Positions 10,245 through 21,229 of a stretch of DNA of 64,000 bases are shown one piece after another. The position numbers and the translations under genes are program-made. How positions within the stretch are numbered: position 1 is the first letter of the stretch; each line of letters begins with the position of its first letter. The DNA is from Aldehydirespirator sp965117015 (GTDB lineage: Bacteria; Actinomycetota; Acidimicrobiia; Acidimicrobiales; Aldehydirespiratoraceae). The notes beneath the pieces are model-generated. The model was not told the DNA's origin and searched no databases. It worked only from the letters and a program-made list of their open reading frames with translations. The stretch spans positions 2,604,001 to 2,668,000 of the forward strand of contig OZ220747.1 of the NCBI GenBank assembly GCA_965117015.1, written 5' to 3'.

Positions 10245-10835
10245 GTGGAGATATCGATCAGCAGCCGCCACACAGCCGTCACCCCGGGCCTCGAGGAGGC
10301 CGTGAGAACCAAGATCGGGCAGCTCGACCGGTACCTGGACGACCTCGACACCGCCGAGGTGCACTTCGACGAGGCCCGCAATCCCCGCATCGTCGACCGC
10401 GAGACCTGTGAGGTGACCCTGACGGGGCACGGCCACCATCTGCGCTGCAAGGTGAACGCCCCCGACGCCTTCACCGCCGTGGACCTCGCCGAGGCCAAGC
10501 TGGAGCGCCAGATCCGCAAGCTGCGGACCAAGCTCCAGAACCGCCACCGCGGCCGGGGCGACACGATACGAACCAGCAGTGACGGCGAGGTGCAGCCGAT
10601 CCCCGAAGCGGTCGACGGCTCCGGAGAGGTCGACGGTGCCGACGCCGAGCCGGAGTTGAGAATCGTCAAGACCAAGCGGTTCCACCTCGGCCCGCTCAGT
10701 CCGGAGGATGCCGCGCTGAAGATGGACCTGATGGGCCACGGCTTCTTCTTCTTCATCAACTCGGCCACGGGGCGCTCCGCGGTCGTGTACCGGCGCGACG
10801 ACGGTGCCGTGGGCCTCATCGACGAGGCCGGCTGA
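10245..10835 (+). CDS. hpf: Long-form ribosome hibernation promoting factor
   Basis: A 196-aa protein with the two domains of long HPF. Residues 1-100 are the RaiA/YfiA ribosome-binding domain (VEISISSRHTAVTPGLEEAV, then the IRKLRTKLQNRH basic helix); residues about 135-196 are the C-terminal dimerisation domain (IVKTKRFHLGPLSPEDAALKMDLMGH, FFFFINSATGRSAVVYRR). It dimerises 70S ribosomes into inactive 100S particles in stationary phase or stress. GTG 10245 was chosen from ribosome-site spacing. It is followed 21 bases later by secA, a conserved order. Confidence 0.95.
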   Translation: MEISISSRHTAVTPGLEEAVRTKIGQLDRYLDDLDTAEVHFDEARNPRIVDRETCEVTLTGHGHHLRCKVNAPDAFTAVDLAEAKLERQIRKLRTKLQNRHRGRGDTIRTSSDGEVQPIPEAVDGSGEVDGADAEPELRIVKTKRFHLGPLSPEDAALKMDLMGHGFFFFINSATGRSAVVYRRDDGAVGLIDEAG

Positions 10836-10856
10836 ACAGGCAGCGGGGCCGGGCCG

Positions 10857-13598
<2,742 letters not shown>

Positions 13599-13604
13599 CC
13601 AACT

Positions 13605-14774
13605 ATGCAGGACTTCAGCGACGATCTGCGCCGGCTGCGCGGTCGCCTCGAGGAGGCCGAGGCCTATCTTCGCATCGACGCGCTGCGGCTCCGGCTCCCC
13701 CAGCTCGAGGCTGAGTCGTCACGCCCCGATCTGTGGGATCAGCCCGAACGGGCCCGGGCCGTAACCTCCGAGCTCGCTTCGATCAGCGACGACCTGGCGA
13801 TGTTCGAACGTCTGGCCGACGGGATCTCCGACGCGGAGACCCTCAACCAGCTCGCCGTGGAGGAGGGGGACGCCTCCGAGGAGGCTGAGATCGCGCGGCT
13901 GGTGGCCGATGTCGCCGCTCGCTTCGACGAGCTCGAGCTGCGGTCGCTGTTCACCGGCGAGTTCGACGAGCGGGACGCCGTCTGCCAGATCAAGTCGGGC
14001 GAGGGCGGCACCGACTCCCAGGACTGGGCCGAGATGCTGCTGCGGATGTACCGCCGATGGGCCGAGCGCCGCGGCTTCGAGCTGGAGGTGACCGCCCTCT
14101 CGGAGGGCACCGAGGCCGGGTACTCCAGCGTGGACTTCCTGGTGAAGGGCCGCTGTGCCTACGGCTGGATGCGCTCCGAGCACGGCGTGCACCGCCTGGT
14201 GCGCATCTCCCCGTTCAACAACGAGGGCAAGCGCCAGACGGCGTTCACCGCGGTCGACGTCGCCCCCTTCTTCGAGGAGGTCTCTGACGAGGTGACTATC
14301 GACGAGAAGGATCTGCGCGTCGACACCTACCGTTCGTCGGGGGCCGGGGGCCAGCATGTCAACGTCACCGACTCGGCGGTGCGGATCACGCACCTGCCCA
14401 CCGGGATCGTCACCAGCTGCCAGAACGAGCGCAGCCAGCACCAGAACAAGGAACGGGCCATGCAGATGCTGGCCGCGAAGCTGCTCAACCTGGAGCGCAA
14501 GCGGCTGGCCGACGAGATCGCCGGCATCAAGGGCGAGCAGCGAAAGGTGGGCTTCGGCAGCCAGATACGCAGCTATGTGATGCAGCCCTACCAGATGGTG
14601 AAGGACCAGCGCACCCGCCATGAGACCCCCAACGTCGACGCGGTGCTGGGCGGGGATCTCGATCCTTTCATGGAGTCCTGGCTGCGGTGGAGCCGGGCCT
14701 CCGGTGCCGCGGGCTCGATCGAGGGGGCTGGTACTGTCGCCACGGCACCGAAGGCCGCTGGAGGCGACGCCTGA
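13605..14774 (+). CDS. prfB: Peptide chain release factor 2
   Basis: A 389-aa class I release factor. It has the codon-recognition SPF tripeptide (VRISPFNNEG near residue 203) of RF2, specific for UGA and UAA, and the catalytic GGQ loop in RSSGAGGQHVNVTDSA near residue 245. The frame is continuous from ATG 13605, so the autoregulatory UGA frameshift found near codon 26 in many other bacteria is absent. RF2 competes at UGA codons, which matters for the putative UGA-selenocysteine gene at 27415-28569. The stop shares a base with an ATG of a duplicated sequence before ftsE. Confidence 0.97.
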   Translation: MQDFSDDLRRLRGRLEEAEAYLRIDALRLRLPQLEAESSRPDLWDQPERARAVTSELASISDDLAMFERLADGISDAETLNQLAVEEGDASEEAEIARLVADVAARFDELELRSLFTGEFDERDAVCQIKSGEGGTDSQDWAEMLLRMYRRWAERRGFELEVTALSEGTEAGYSSVDFLVKGRCAYGWMRSEHGVHRLVRISPFNNEGKRQTAFTAVDVAPFFEEVSDEVTIDEKDLRVDTYRSSGAGGQHVNVTDSAVRITHLPTGIVTSCQNERSQHQNKERAMQMLAAKLLNLERKRLADEIAGIKGEQRKVGFGSQIRSYVMQPYQMVKDQRTRHETPNVDAVLGGDLDPFMESWLRWSRASGAAGSIEGAGTVATAPKAAGGDA

Positions 14775-14799
14775 TGATCAAGGATTCCTGATGATCAAG
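14770..14799 (+). repeat. 13-bp direct repeat at the ftsE start
   Basis: CCTGATGATCAAG occurs at 14770-14782, overlapping the prfB stop, and again at 14787-14799, covering the ftsE start codon. The upstream copy would start a five-codon peptide (MIKDS) whose stop overlaps the real ATG, so ribosomes ending prfB could be handed on. It looks like a small duplication of the initiation site. Confidence 0.6.
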
Positions 14800-15468
14800 A
14801 TGGAGAAGGTCACGAAGGTCTTCAAGGGCGACGTGGTGGCCCTGCGCGATGTGACCATCGACATCGGCAAGGGGGAGTTCGTCTTCCTGGTGGGTCCGTC
14901 CGGCTCCGGCAAATCCACGTTCATCCGCCTGCTCAACCGCGAGGATGTGCCCGAGCACGGCCGGATCTTCGTGGCCGGCCGCGACATCGGCGGGCTCAGC
15001 GGCTGGAGGGTGCCCTACCTCCGGCGCAACATCGGCTATGTGTTCCAGGACTTCAAGCTCCTCCAGAAGAAGACGGTGGCCGAGAACGTGGCCTTCGCGC
15101 TGGAGGTAATCGGCAAGGGTCCGCAGGTCATCAACCGCCAGGTGCCCGCGATCCTGGAACTGGTAGGGCTGTCGCGCAAGATGGACCGCTTCCCCCGCGA
15201 GCTCTCAGGAGGCGAGCAGCAGCGGGTGTCGATCGCCCGGGCCTTCGTCAACCGGCCGTTGATCCTGCTGGCCGACGAGCCCACCGGGAACCTCGACCCC
15301 ACGACGTCGGTTGGCATCATGCGCCTGCTCGAGCGCATCAACGAGACCGGCACGACCGTCGTGATGGCCACCCACGACAGCAGCATCGTGGACAGCATGC
15401 GGCAGCGGGTGGTGGAACTCGACCGGGGAATGGTCGTGCGCGACCAGGCCCGAGGCGTATACGAGTAG
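14791..15468 (+). CDS. ftsE: Cell division ATP-binding protein FtsE
   Basis: A 225-aa ABC ATPase. Walker A GPSGSGKST near residue 36, Q-loop YVFQDFKLL near residue 82, signature LSGGEQQRVSIARA near residue 137, Walker B ILLADEPTGNLD near residue 158 and the switch histidine in ATHDSSIVD are all intact. With FtsX it forms the membrane complex that activates peptidoglycan hydrolases at division. ATG 14791 has AAGGA six bases upstream; the frame upstream overlaps prfB and would add unrelated residues. ftsX follows 45 bases downstream. Confidence 0.97.
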   Translation: MIKMEKVTKVFKGDVVALRDVTIDIGKGEFVFLVGPSGSGKSTFIRLLNREDVPEHGRIFVAGRDIGGLSGWRVPYLRRNIGYVFQDFKLLQKKTVAENVAFALEVIGKGPQVINRQVPAILELVGLSRKMDRFPRELSGGEQQRVSIARAFVNRPLILLADEPTGNLDPTTSVGIMRLLERINETGTTVVMATHDSSIVDSMRQRVVELDRGMVVRDQARGVYE

Positions 15469-15478
15469 CGAAGCCCGG

Positions 15479-15525
15479 TGTTCAGCTTCACTTCTCCTAG
15501 CCGGTAGGCGCAGATGTTCAGCTTC
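15479..15525 (+). repeat. 11-bp direct repeat at the ftsX start
   Basis: TGTTCAGCTTC occurs at 15479-15489 and again at 15515-15525, where it begins inside the ftsX ATG. The first copy provides a GTG-started decoy frame that ends after ten codons. This is the second initiation region in a row that carries a duplicated start sequence. Confidence 0.5.
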
Positions 15526-16407
15526 CGCTACGTGCTGCGCGAGACGGGGCAGAACCTGTGGCGCAACATCCTGCTGGCCGTGGCCACCGTGGTCACGGTG
15601 GGGGTGTCCCTGGCCATGTTCGGCGGCTTCATGCTGTTCCAGGTGGCCGTGGACAGCGCCACCGCCCGATGGCAGGACGGCGTCGAGTTCATCGTGTGGA
15701 TGAACACCGACGCCGGCACCGACGAGGACTCCAGCGTCCGGAACCAGCTCGATGAGAGCCCGGGCGTCGACAGATGGGAGTACGTGGACCGCCAGCAGTC
15801 CTACGAGGAGTTCAAGGAGTTCTTCGAGGACACGCCCGAGGTGCTGGAGATCTTCACGGAGGAGGGCGTGCCCCCGTACTACCGGGTGGTGCCGACCGAT
15901 CCTGACCCCGATGTGGTGGAGGAGCTGGGCAGCCAGTTCAAAGGGAAGCCCGGGGTTCGCACGGTCACCTTCGCGGGTGACGTGATCCGCGATGTGCAGA
16001 ACCTGTCGAACCGGGCCGGACGTGTGCTGTTCATCGGCTCGATCGTCCTGCTCGGCGCCTCGACGCTGTTGATACTCAACACGCTGGCGGTGGCCATCGG
16101 CAACCGGCGTCCCGAGATAGAGATCATGCGCCTGGTGGGGGCCACGAAGTGGTTCATCCGCGTGCCCTTCATGCTCGAGGGGCTGGTGCAGGGCCTGCTC
16201 GGCGCCATAGTGGCCATGATCAGCAACTCGCTCTTGCGGAACTACGTGATCGACCAGTTCAGCGACGCCGACGGCCTTCAGCTGCTGGCCGGGTTCAAGG
16301 TCGACGACGCCGCCATGCTGCAGGTCAACCTGCTCGTGGTCGCCATCGCAGTGGGGGTCGCGGTGATCGGATCGAACCTAGCCGTGGCCATGCACCTGAA
16401 CGAATAG
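15514..16407 (+). CDS. ftsX: Cell division membrane protein FtsX
   Basis: A 297-aa protein with FtsX topology: a cytoplasmic start (FSFRYVLRETGQNLWRN), first helix near residues 20-42, a large extracytoplasmic domain of about 120 residues, then three helices near 170-195, 222-245 and 265-290. The periplasm-facing domain contacts hydrolase activators. Length agrees with actinobacterial FtsX (about 300). The common downstream partner smpB is not present here; instead the convergent alanine dehydrogenase gene follows after 40 bases. Confidence 0.95.
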   Translation: MFSFRYVLRETGQNLWRNILLAVATVVTVGVSLAMFGGFMLFQVAVDSATARWQDGVEFIVWMNTDAGTDEDSSVRNQLDESPGVDRWEYVDRQQSYEEFKEFFEDTPEVLEIFTEEGVPPYYRVVPTDPDPDVVEELGSQFKGKPGVRTVTFAGDVIRDVQNLSNRAGRVLFIGSIVLLGASTLLILNTLAVAIGNRRPEIEIMRLVGATKWFIRVPFMLEGLVQGLLGAIVAMISNSLLRNYVIDQFSDADGLQLLAGFKVDDAAMLQVNLLVVAIAVGVAVIGSNLAVAMHLNE

Positions 16408-16447
16408 CCGTCAGGGCTCGTCAGGGCTGTGGCCGGCCCGGGCCGGG

Positions 16448-17563
16448 TCAGGCCAGGGTGGTGAGGGGCTCGGTGTATTCCAGGCCTAAGGCGTCGGCCA
16501 CGGCGGGCTCGGTGATCTTGCCGTGGCGCACGCTGAGGCCGTCCTGCAGGCCCTTGTCGGCCGCGATGGCTTCGACGACTCCTTGGTCGGCCAGCTTGTG
16601 CACGTAGGGGAGCGTGGCGTTGTTGAGGGCCTGGGTGGAGGTGCGGGGGACCGCGCCGGGCATGTTGGCCACGCAGTAGTGGACCACGTCGTCGACCACG
16701 TAGGTGGGCTCCGCGTGGGTGGTGGGCCTGGACGTCTCGGCGCAGCCGCCCTGGTCGATGGCCACGTCCACGATGACCGTGCCGGGCCGCATGACCTTCA
16801 CCATCTGCCTGGTGATCAGCCGGGGCGCTCTGGCCCCGGGCAGCAGCACGGCCCCGATCACCAGATCGGCGGTGAAAACGGCCTGGGCCAGCCGGGTGGG
16901 GCTGGAGTACAGGGTGCGCAGCGCCGGACCGAAGCGGGCGGCCAGCGCTTCGAGCACTGCCATGTCGCGGTCCAGCACAGTCACGTCGGCGCCGAGCCCC
17001 AAGGCCATCTCCACCGCGTTGGTGCCGACCACCCCGCCGCCGATCACCGTGACCGGAGCCGCGGCCACGCCGGGCACCCCGCCAAGCAGCACTCCGCGGC
17101 CGCCCGCGGATGCCTCCAGGCAGCGGGCGCCCGCCTGGATGGCCAAGCGGCCCGCCACCTGGGACATGGGGGCGAGCAGGGGGAGCCGGCCCCGGCGGTC
17201 GGTGACCGACTCGTAGGCGATGGCAGTGACCCCGCTGCCGAGCAGGTCGTTGGCCTGGTCGGGGTCGGGAGCCAGATGCAGGTAGGTGAACAGGGTGTGG
17301 TCAGCTCTCAGGCGGGCCCGCTCGGTCGCCTGGGGCTCCTTGACCTTCACGATCAGTTCGGCGACCTCGAAGAGCTCGTCGGCGGTGGGCACCATGATGG
17401 CGCCGCGGTCCTTGTACTCATCGTCGTCGAACCCGGCGCCCGTGCCCGCGTCCCGCTCTACGTACACCTCGTGACCGCGGTCGGTGACCTCGCGCACGCT
17501 GTCGGGGGTCAGCCCGACTCTGCGCTCCTCGCTCTTGATCTCCTTGGGCACCCCGATGCGCAT
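16448..17563 (-). CDS. ald: Alanine dehydrogenase
   Basis: A 371-aa NAD-dependent L-alanine dehydrogenase catalysing the reversible deamination of alanine to pyruvate and ammonia. It begins MRIGVPKEIKSEERRVGLTP, has the substrate lysine in VKVKEPQ near residue 74, the His in FTYLHLAPD near residue 96 and the NAD loop VTVIGGGVVGTNA near residue 170. ATG 17563 has a GGAGGGG ribosome site 7 bases upstream and gives exactly the family length; an in-frame GTG at 17578 was rejected. It is divergent from an Lrp/AsnC regulator, the usual arrangement for control of ald by alanine or nitrogen state. Confidence 0.97.
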   Translation of the reverse strand: MRIGVPKEIKSEERRVGLTPDSVREVTDRGHEVYVERDAGTGAGFDDDEYKDRGAIMVPTADELFEVAELIVKVKEPQATERARLRADHTLFTYLHLAPDPDQANDLLGSGVTAIAYESVTDRRGRLPLLAPMSQVAGRLAIQAGARCLEASAGGRGVLLGGVPGVAAAPVTVIGGGVVGTNAVEMALGLGADVTVLDRDMAVLEALAARFGPALRTLYSSPTRLAQAVFTADLVIGAVLLPGARAPRLITRQMVKVMRPGTVIVDVAIDQGGCAETSRPTTHAEPTYVVDDVVHYCVANMPGAVPRTSTQALNNATLPYVHKLADQGVVEAIAADKGLQDGLSVRHGKITEPAVADALGLEYTEPLTTLA

Positions 17564-17658
17564 GTTGGACCCCTCCACCTGCGATTCATGAATGCGACTC
17601 CTGAGATATTACACGCGTGGGCAAGACATATTCCGAGCAATATTCCTCTGAAACGCTG

Positions 17659-17704
17659 ATTTTGCGCCTATTGCTTGCACATAAACACCCGCTCAGCGCA
17701 AAAT
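17659..17704. promoter_or_regulatory. Inverted repeat in the ald/Lrp divergent promoter
   Basis: ATTTTGCGC (17659-17667) is matched by GCGCAAAAT (17696-17704), a perfect 9-bp inverted repeat with 28 bases between arms. The second arm touches the ATG at 17705. The intergenic region is AT-rich, with ATATTCC-type direct repeats near 17630-17645. Lrp-family regulators usually bind such spaced dyads and autoregulate, so this is a likely operator for both genes. Confidence 0.55.
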
Positions 17705-18172
17705 ATGTTCATGCACGACATGGATCCGACCGATCGTCTCATCCTGAACGAACTGCAACTCGACGGGCGGGTGTCACGCGCAGAGCTGGCGTCACGCATA
17801 GGGCTGTCCACGTCGGCGTGCCATCGGCGGGTGCGCCGGCTGGAGGCCGAGGGCGTCATCGCCGGCTATGTCATGATCCTCGACACCGAGGCCATCGGCC
17901 GGGACCTGAATGTGTTCGTGGAGGTCTCGCTGGTCAGCCAGAGCGAGGAGTCGCTGCGCCGCTTCGAGGAGGAGGTGCGCGACTGCCCGGAGGTCATGTC
18001 ATGCCACCTGGTGGCGGGCGACGCCGACTACCTGGTGCACCTCGCCGTGCAGGACCACCGCGATTTCGAGCGCATCCACAACCAGCATCTGTCCCGGCTC
18101 GCCGGCGTGGCCCGGCTGCGCTCCAACTTCGCGATCCGCACCGTCTACCAGACCACCCGCCACCTGCTCTAG
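17705..18172 (+). CDS. Lrp/AsnC-family regulator (probable AldR)
   Basis: A 155-aa feast/famine regulator. The N-terminal winged helix begins MDPTDRLILNELQLDGRVSRAELASRIGLSTSACHRRVRRLEAEGVI; the C-terminal RAM ligand domain has DCPEVMSCHLVAGDADYLVHL near residue 100. It is probably an octamer or dimer sensing an amino acid and controlling the divergent ald. Start is uncertain among ATGs at 17705, 17711 and 17720; none has a ribosome site, so a leaderless message is possible. 17705 is given because the operator arm ends directly before it. Confidence 0.88.
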   Translation: MFMHDMDPTDRLILNELQLDGRVSRAELASRIGLSTSACHRRVRRLEAEGVIAGYVMILDTEAIGRDLNVFVEVSLVSQSEESLRRFEEEVRDCPEVMSCHLVAGDADYLVHLAVQDHRDFERIHNQHLSRLAGVARLRSNFAIRTVYQTTRHLL

Positions 18173-18227
18173 GGCCCGAGCGGCCCGTGAGCGGCAGCGA
18201 ACAAGAGCGGGAATTCGGCCGCGTGGC

Positions 18228-19481
18228 TTAGCTCGTCTGGGTGCCGACCTTCAGATCGCTGAAGGGAACACCCCGGTCGACGCTGATGTCCCGGGGCAGG
18301 CCGAGCACGCGGTCGCCGATGATGTTGCGCTGGATCTCCGAGGTCCCGCCGGCGATGCCGGCCTGAAGCGAGGTGAGGGCCTGGCGCTGCCAGAAGGCAT
18401 CGGCCTCGTCCTCCCAGGCCACTCCCGACGCGCCGGCGATGGCCATCGACACCTCGGTGTGCAGGTCGGCGATCTGGACGGTGGCCAGCTTTCCGATCGA
18501 GCCTCCCGGTCCCGGCGTGCGCCCTGCCTTGACCTCTGCCCGGGTGCGCATGGCCACCAGCGACAGGCAGGTCTCCAGGATGCGCAGCCTCATGAGCTTC
18601 TGGCGCAGGGCCGGGTCGCGGTCCAGGCCGCGCTTGCGGGCCGCCTCGATCAGGCGGTCAGTGCGGTCGGTGCTTATCCCGCCGGTGGTGCCCGTGCCGA
18701 TAGCGACCCTCTCGTACATCAGCATGGCCGTCGCCATGCGCCAGCCGTTGTTCAGATCGCCCACGAGGTTGCCGGCGCCGATGCGCACATCGGTGAAGAA
18801 CACCTCGTTGAAATGGGTGCCGCCGTCGATCTGGTGGATGGGACGTAACTCGACCCCCTCGGCGTCCATGGGCACGATGAACATCGAGATCCCGGCGTGC
18901 TTGGGAACGGCGGGGTCGGTGCGGGCGATGATGATCCCGTAGGCGCACAGATGCGCCAGCGTGGTCCACACCTTCTGGCCGTTGATGATCCACTCGTCGC
19001 CATCGCGCTCGGCCCGGGTCTGCAGGCTGGCCACATCGGATCCGGCTCCCGGTTCGGAGAACATCTGGCACCACACGTCCTCCGCGGAGATGATGCGGGC
19101 CAGGTGGGCCGACTTCTGCTCGTGGCTGCCGTACTCGGCCATCATGGGCAGGCACATCCCGTGGGATATGAGCAGGTCGTAGGTCATGTTGGGATAGCGG
19201 CTGTACTCGTCGCGCCAGACCTTCTCGTGGGCCTTGGTGAGCCCGGCGCCGCCGTAGGCGGCCGGATAGGTCAGCCCGGCCAGCCCGGCGGCGGCCAGCG
19301 CCTTCTGGAACTGCTGGGCCGCCCGCAGCCTCAACTCGCCCCTGGGGTCGGGGCGCCCGTCCAGTGAGATGCCGGTGGCGTGCTCGTCGAGGAATGCCCG
19401 GCACCGGGCCCGGAAGGCCTCGTCCTCTTCGGGAGCCAAGAAGTCGTCGGCCACGGCGCCCAGCGTAGTGGTGGCCGTCAT
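18228..19481 (-). CDS. Acyl-CoA dehydrogenase
   Basis: A 417-aa flavoprotein of the acyl-CoA dehydrogenase family. The FAD/substrate segment MFSEPGAGSDVASL is near residue 140, the INGQKVWTTLA strand near residue 165, and the C-terminal AGGTSEIQRNIIGDRVLGLPRD closes the FAD site. It removes hydrogens from the alpha and beta carbons of an acyl-CoA and passes electrons to ETF. The substrate is not readable; the group resembles actinobacterial FadE proteins for branched or sterol-derived acyl chains. Stands 23 bases downstream of the alcohol dehydrogenase gene on the same strand. Confidence 0.92.
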   Translation of the reverse strand: MTATTTLGAVADDFLAPEEDEAFRARCRAFLDEHATGISLDGRPDPRGELRLRAAQQFQKALAAAGLAGLTYPAAYGGAGLTKAHEKVWRDEYSRYPNMTYDLLISHGMCLPMMAEYGSHEQKSAHLARIISAEDVWCQMFSEPGAGSDVASLQTRAERDGDEWIINGQKVWTTLAHLCAYGIIIARTDPAVPKHAGISMFIVPMDAEGVELRPIHQIDGGTHFNEVFFTDVRIGAGNLVGDLNNGWRMATAMLMYERVAIGTGTTGGISTDRTDRLIEAARKRGLDRDPALRQKLMRLRILETCLSLVAMRTRAEVKAGRTPGPGGSIGKLATVQIADLHTEVSMAIAGASGVAWEDEADAFWQRQALTSLQAGIAGGTSEIQRNIIGDRVLGLPRDISVDRGVPFSDLKVGTQTS

Positions 19482-19504
19482 CAGTCTCGTCCCCCCCCCG
19501 GCCC

Positions 19505-20554
19505 CTAGAACTCGGTGACCACCGCCACGCCGCTGCCTCCGAAGCCCTCCATGGTCCGGAAGGCCTCGGGCAGGTCCTCCAGTGCCATCGTGCGGCTCAC
19601 CAGCAGCCCGAGGTCCATGCCGGTCGCCGCGATCAAGCCCATCAGCGCGGGGTACTGGCGGGCGGACATCCCCTTGGTGCCGAGCACCTCCAGTTCCTTC
19701 GCCACAACGGTGGCCATCGGCAGCGCAGTGGCCCGTGCCGACAGCAGTCCGGCCTGGACATGGCGGCCCTGCTTGCGCAGGCCGCGCACCGAATTGGCGG
19801 CTACCTCGGCATTGCCGAGCGCGTCGACTGACACGTGGGCGCCTCCTCCGGTCGCCTCGCGCACCGCGCCCACCGTGGCCCGACCGTTGTCGGGATCAGC
19901 GACGACGGTGGCGGTCGCTCCCATGGCGGAGGCCAGCCGCAGGGCGGGCTCCTCGATGTCGGTGGCCACGACCCGAGCACCGACGGCTGCGCCGATCATC
20001 ACCATGCACAGGCCGAGCCCGCCGCAGCCGTGCACCACCAGCCACTCGCCGGCCGCGAGCCGGGCCCGCTCCATCAATGCCCGGTAGGCCGTGATCATCC
20101 GGCAGCCCAGGATCGAGCCGTGTTCGAAGGAGAGGTCGTCGGGCAGCGCAGCCAGATTGGTGTCGGCATGGGAGATCGCGCAGTAGCGAGCGAAGGAGCC
20201 CCAGTGGGTGAAGCCGGGCTGGAAGTAGTTGTCGCAGATCTGCTCGTTGCCCGCGCTGCACTGCTCGCATCGGCCGCACCCGCAGCAGAACGGTGCGGTC
20301 ACCCGGTCGCCCACCGACCAGCGGGCGGTGCCCGGCCCGGTCTCGGCCACCACGCCCGCCAGTTCGTGTCCGGGCACGTGCGGCAGCGCGAGGCCAGGGT
20401 CGTGGCCATGCCAGGCGAAGAGGTCGCTGCGGCACAGCCCAGACGCCCGAACCTCGATCACGACGCCGTCGCGGGGCACGGCTGGATCGGGAAGGTCCTC
20501 TACGGTGATCGGTCCGTTGAAGGCTCGGAACAAGGCGCCTCGCACTCCCGCCAA
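19505..20554 (-). CDS. Zinc-dependent alcohol dehydrogenase
   Basis: A medium-chain dehydrogenase of about 349 aa. Catalytic zinc site: CRSDLFAWHG and PGHELAG; structural zinc site: CGCGRCEQC-AGNEQIC; NAD loop VVHGCGGLGLCMV near residue 165, with an acidic residue after the second strand (ATDIEEPA) favouring NAD. Start is uncertain: TTG 20554 has GGAG eight bases upstream and gives a normal N-terminus, while an ATG at 20653 would add 33 residues not expected in the family. Oxidises a primary or secondary alcohol, possibly feeding the acyl-CoA dehydrogenase next door. Confidence 0.87.
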   Translation of the reverse strand: MAGVRGALFRAFNGPITVEDLPDPAVPRDGVVIEVRASGLCRSDLFAWHGHDPGLALPHVPGHELAGVVAETGPGTARWSVGDRVTAPFCCGCGRCEQCSAGNEQICDNYFQPGFTHWGSFARYCAISHADTNLAALPDDLSFEHGSILGCRMITAYRALMERARLAAGEWLVVHGCGGLGLCMVMIGAAVGARVVATDIEEPALRLASAMGATATVVADPDNGRATVGAVREATGGGAHVSVDALGNAEVAANSVRGLRKQGRHVQAGLLSARATALPMATVVAKELEVLGTKGMSARQYPALMGLIAATGMDLGLLVSRTMALEDLPEAFRTMEGFGGSGVAVVTEF

Positions 20555-20659
20555 CGGTACAGCTCCAGCGAAGCGGATGCCGTGCTTGAACGTGGACCAG
20601 CCCTTGCACGGAGGCAGCCGAACATGCCATGTGATCGAACGAAGATTGGGCATTCGGGG

Positions 20660-20672
20660 CTACTAATAGTAG
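20660..20672. promoter_or_regulatory. 13-bp palindrome between divergent genes
   Basis: CTACTA-A-TAGTAG is a perfect palindrome around one central base, in an AT-rich patch between the alcohol dehydrogenase gene and the HTH gene at 20729. A likely binding site for the HTH protein, which would then control itself; this is inference from position. Confidence 0.5.
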
Positions 20673-20728
20673 TAGGGTTCATATGGTCGGTTGTAGTCAG
20701 GGCAAACGGCCGAGGATCGAGGAGAGCC

Positions 20729-21217
20729 ATGAACGCCAGCTCGCGCTCAGCGCATCACTTGATTGTTCCCGACGAGGTCACCACTGCTCAGGCGGCGAAC
20801 GCGGTTCGGGCTCTCAAGCACTACCGGGAGCAGCATCCCGAGGCGTCAAGCGTGTCACTGGTGCTGTCCGGCACCGAGGACGCAACCGCAGAAGTGCCCG
20901 TCGAGATCCTCGATCTCTTGATTCTGGCATTGGCGCAGGCCGCCAGCGGCAACGCGGTCGCGGTGTCACCGGTCAAGCGGGAGCTCACGACCCAGCAGGC
21001 TGCGGACCTGCTCAACGTCTCGCGGCCCTATCTCGTCAAGCTCCTGGACCAGCGGAGGATCCCCTTTCGGCGTGTCGGCAACCGGCGCAGGCTCCTGCTG
21101 ACTGATGTGATGGCTTTCAAGCACGTCGACGAGTCGGAACGGCGCGCCATCGCGGCTGAACTCACCGCCGACGGTCAACACTACGATCCGGAGGACGAGG
21201 CACCAGAACAACCCTGA
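20729..21217 (+). CDS. Excisionase/antitoxin-type HTH DNA-binding protein
   Basis: A 162-aa protein. The C-terminal third carries an excisionase-family winged helix: LTTQQAADLLNVSRPYLVKLLDQRRIPFRRVGNRRRLLLTDVMAF near residues 90-135. The N-terminal part (VTTAQAANAVRALKHY, then a strand-rich segment and VEILDLLILALAQAASGN) matches the layout of antitoxins that normally precede a PIN-domain toxin. No PIN gene follows; a PrmA-like methyltransferase starts 12 bases later. ATG 20729 has a GGAGAG ribosome site. Possibly an orphan antitoxin or a regulator of its neighbour. Confidence 0.75.
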   Translation: MNASSRSAHHLIVPDEVTTAQAANAVRALKHYREQHPEASSVSLVLSGTEDATAEVPVEILDLLILALAQAASGNAVAVSPVKRELTTQQAADLLNVSRPYLVKLLDQRRIPFRRVGNRRRLLLTDVMAFKHVDESERRAIAAELTADGQHYDPEDEAPEQP

Positions 21218-21229
21218 GCCTGCGCCGCG

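Noticed and set aside
13605..13700. Programmed frameshift in prfB
   Set aside because: The frame is continuous from ATG to the GGQ domain; no in-frame UGA or slippery CUU-UGA is present.
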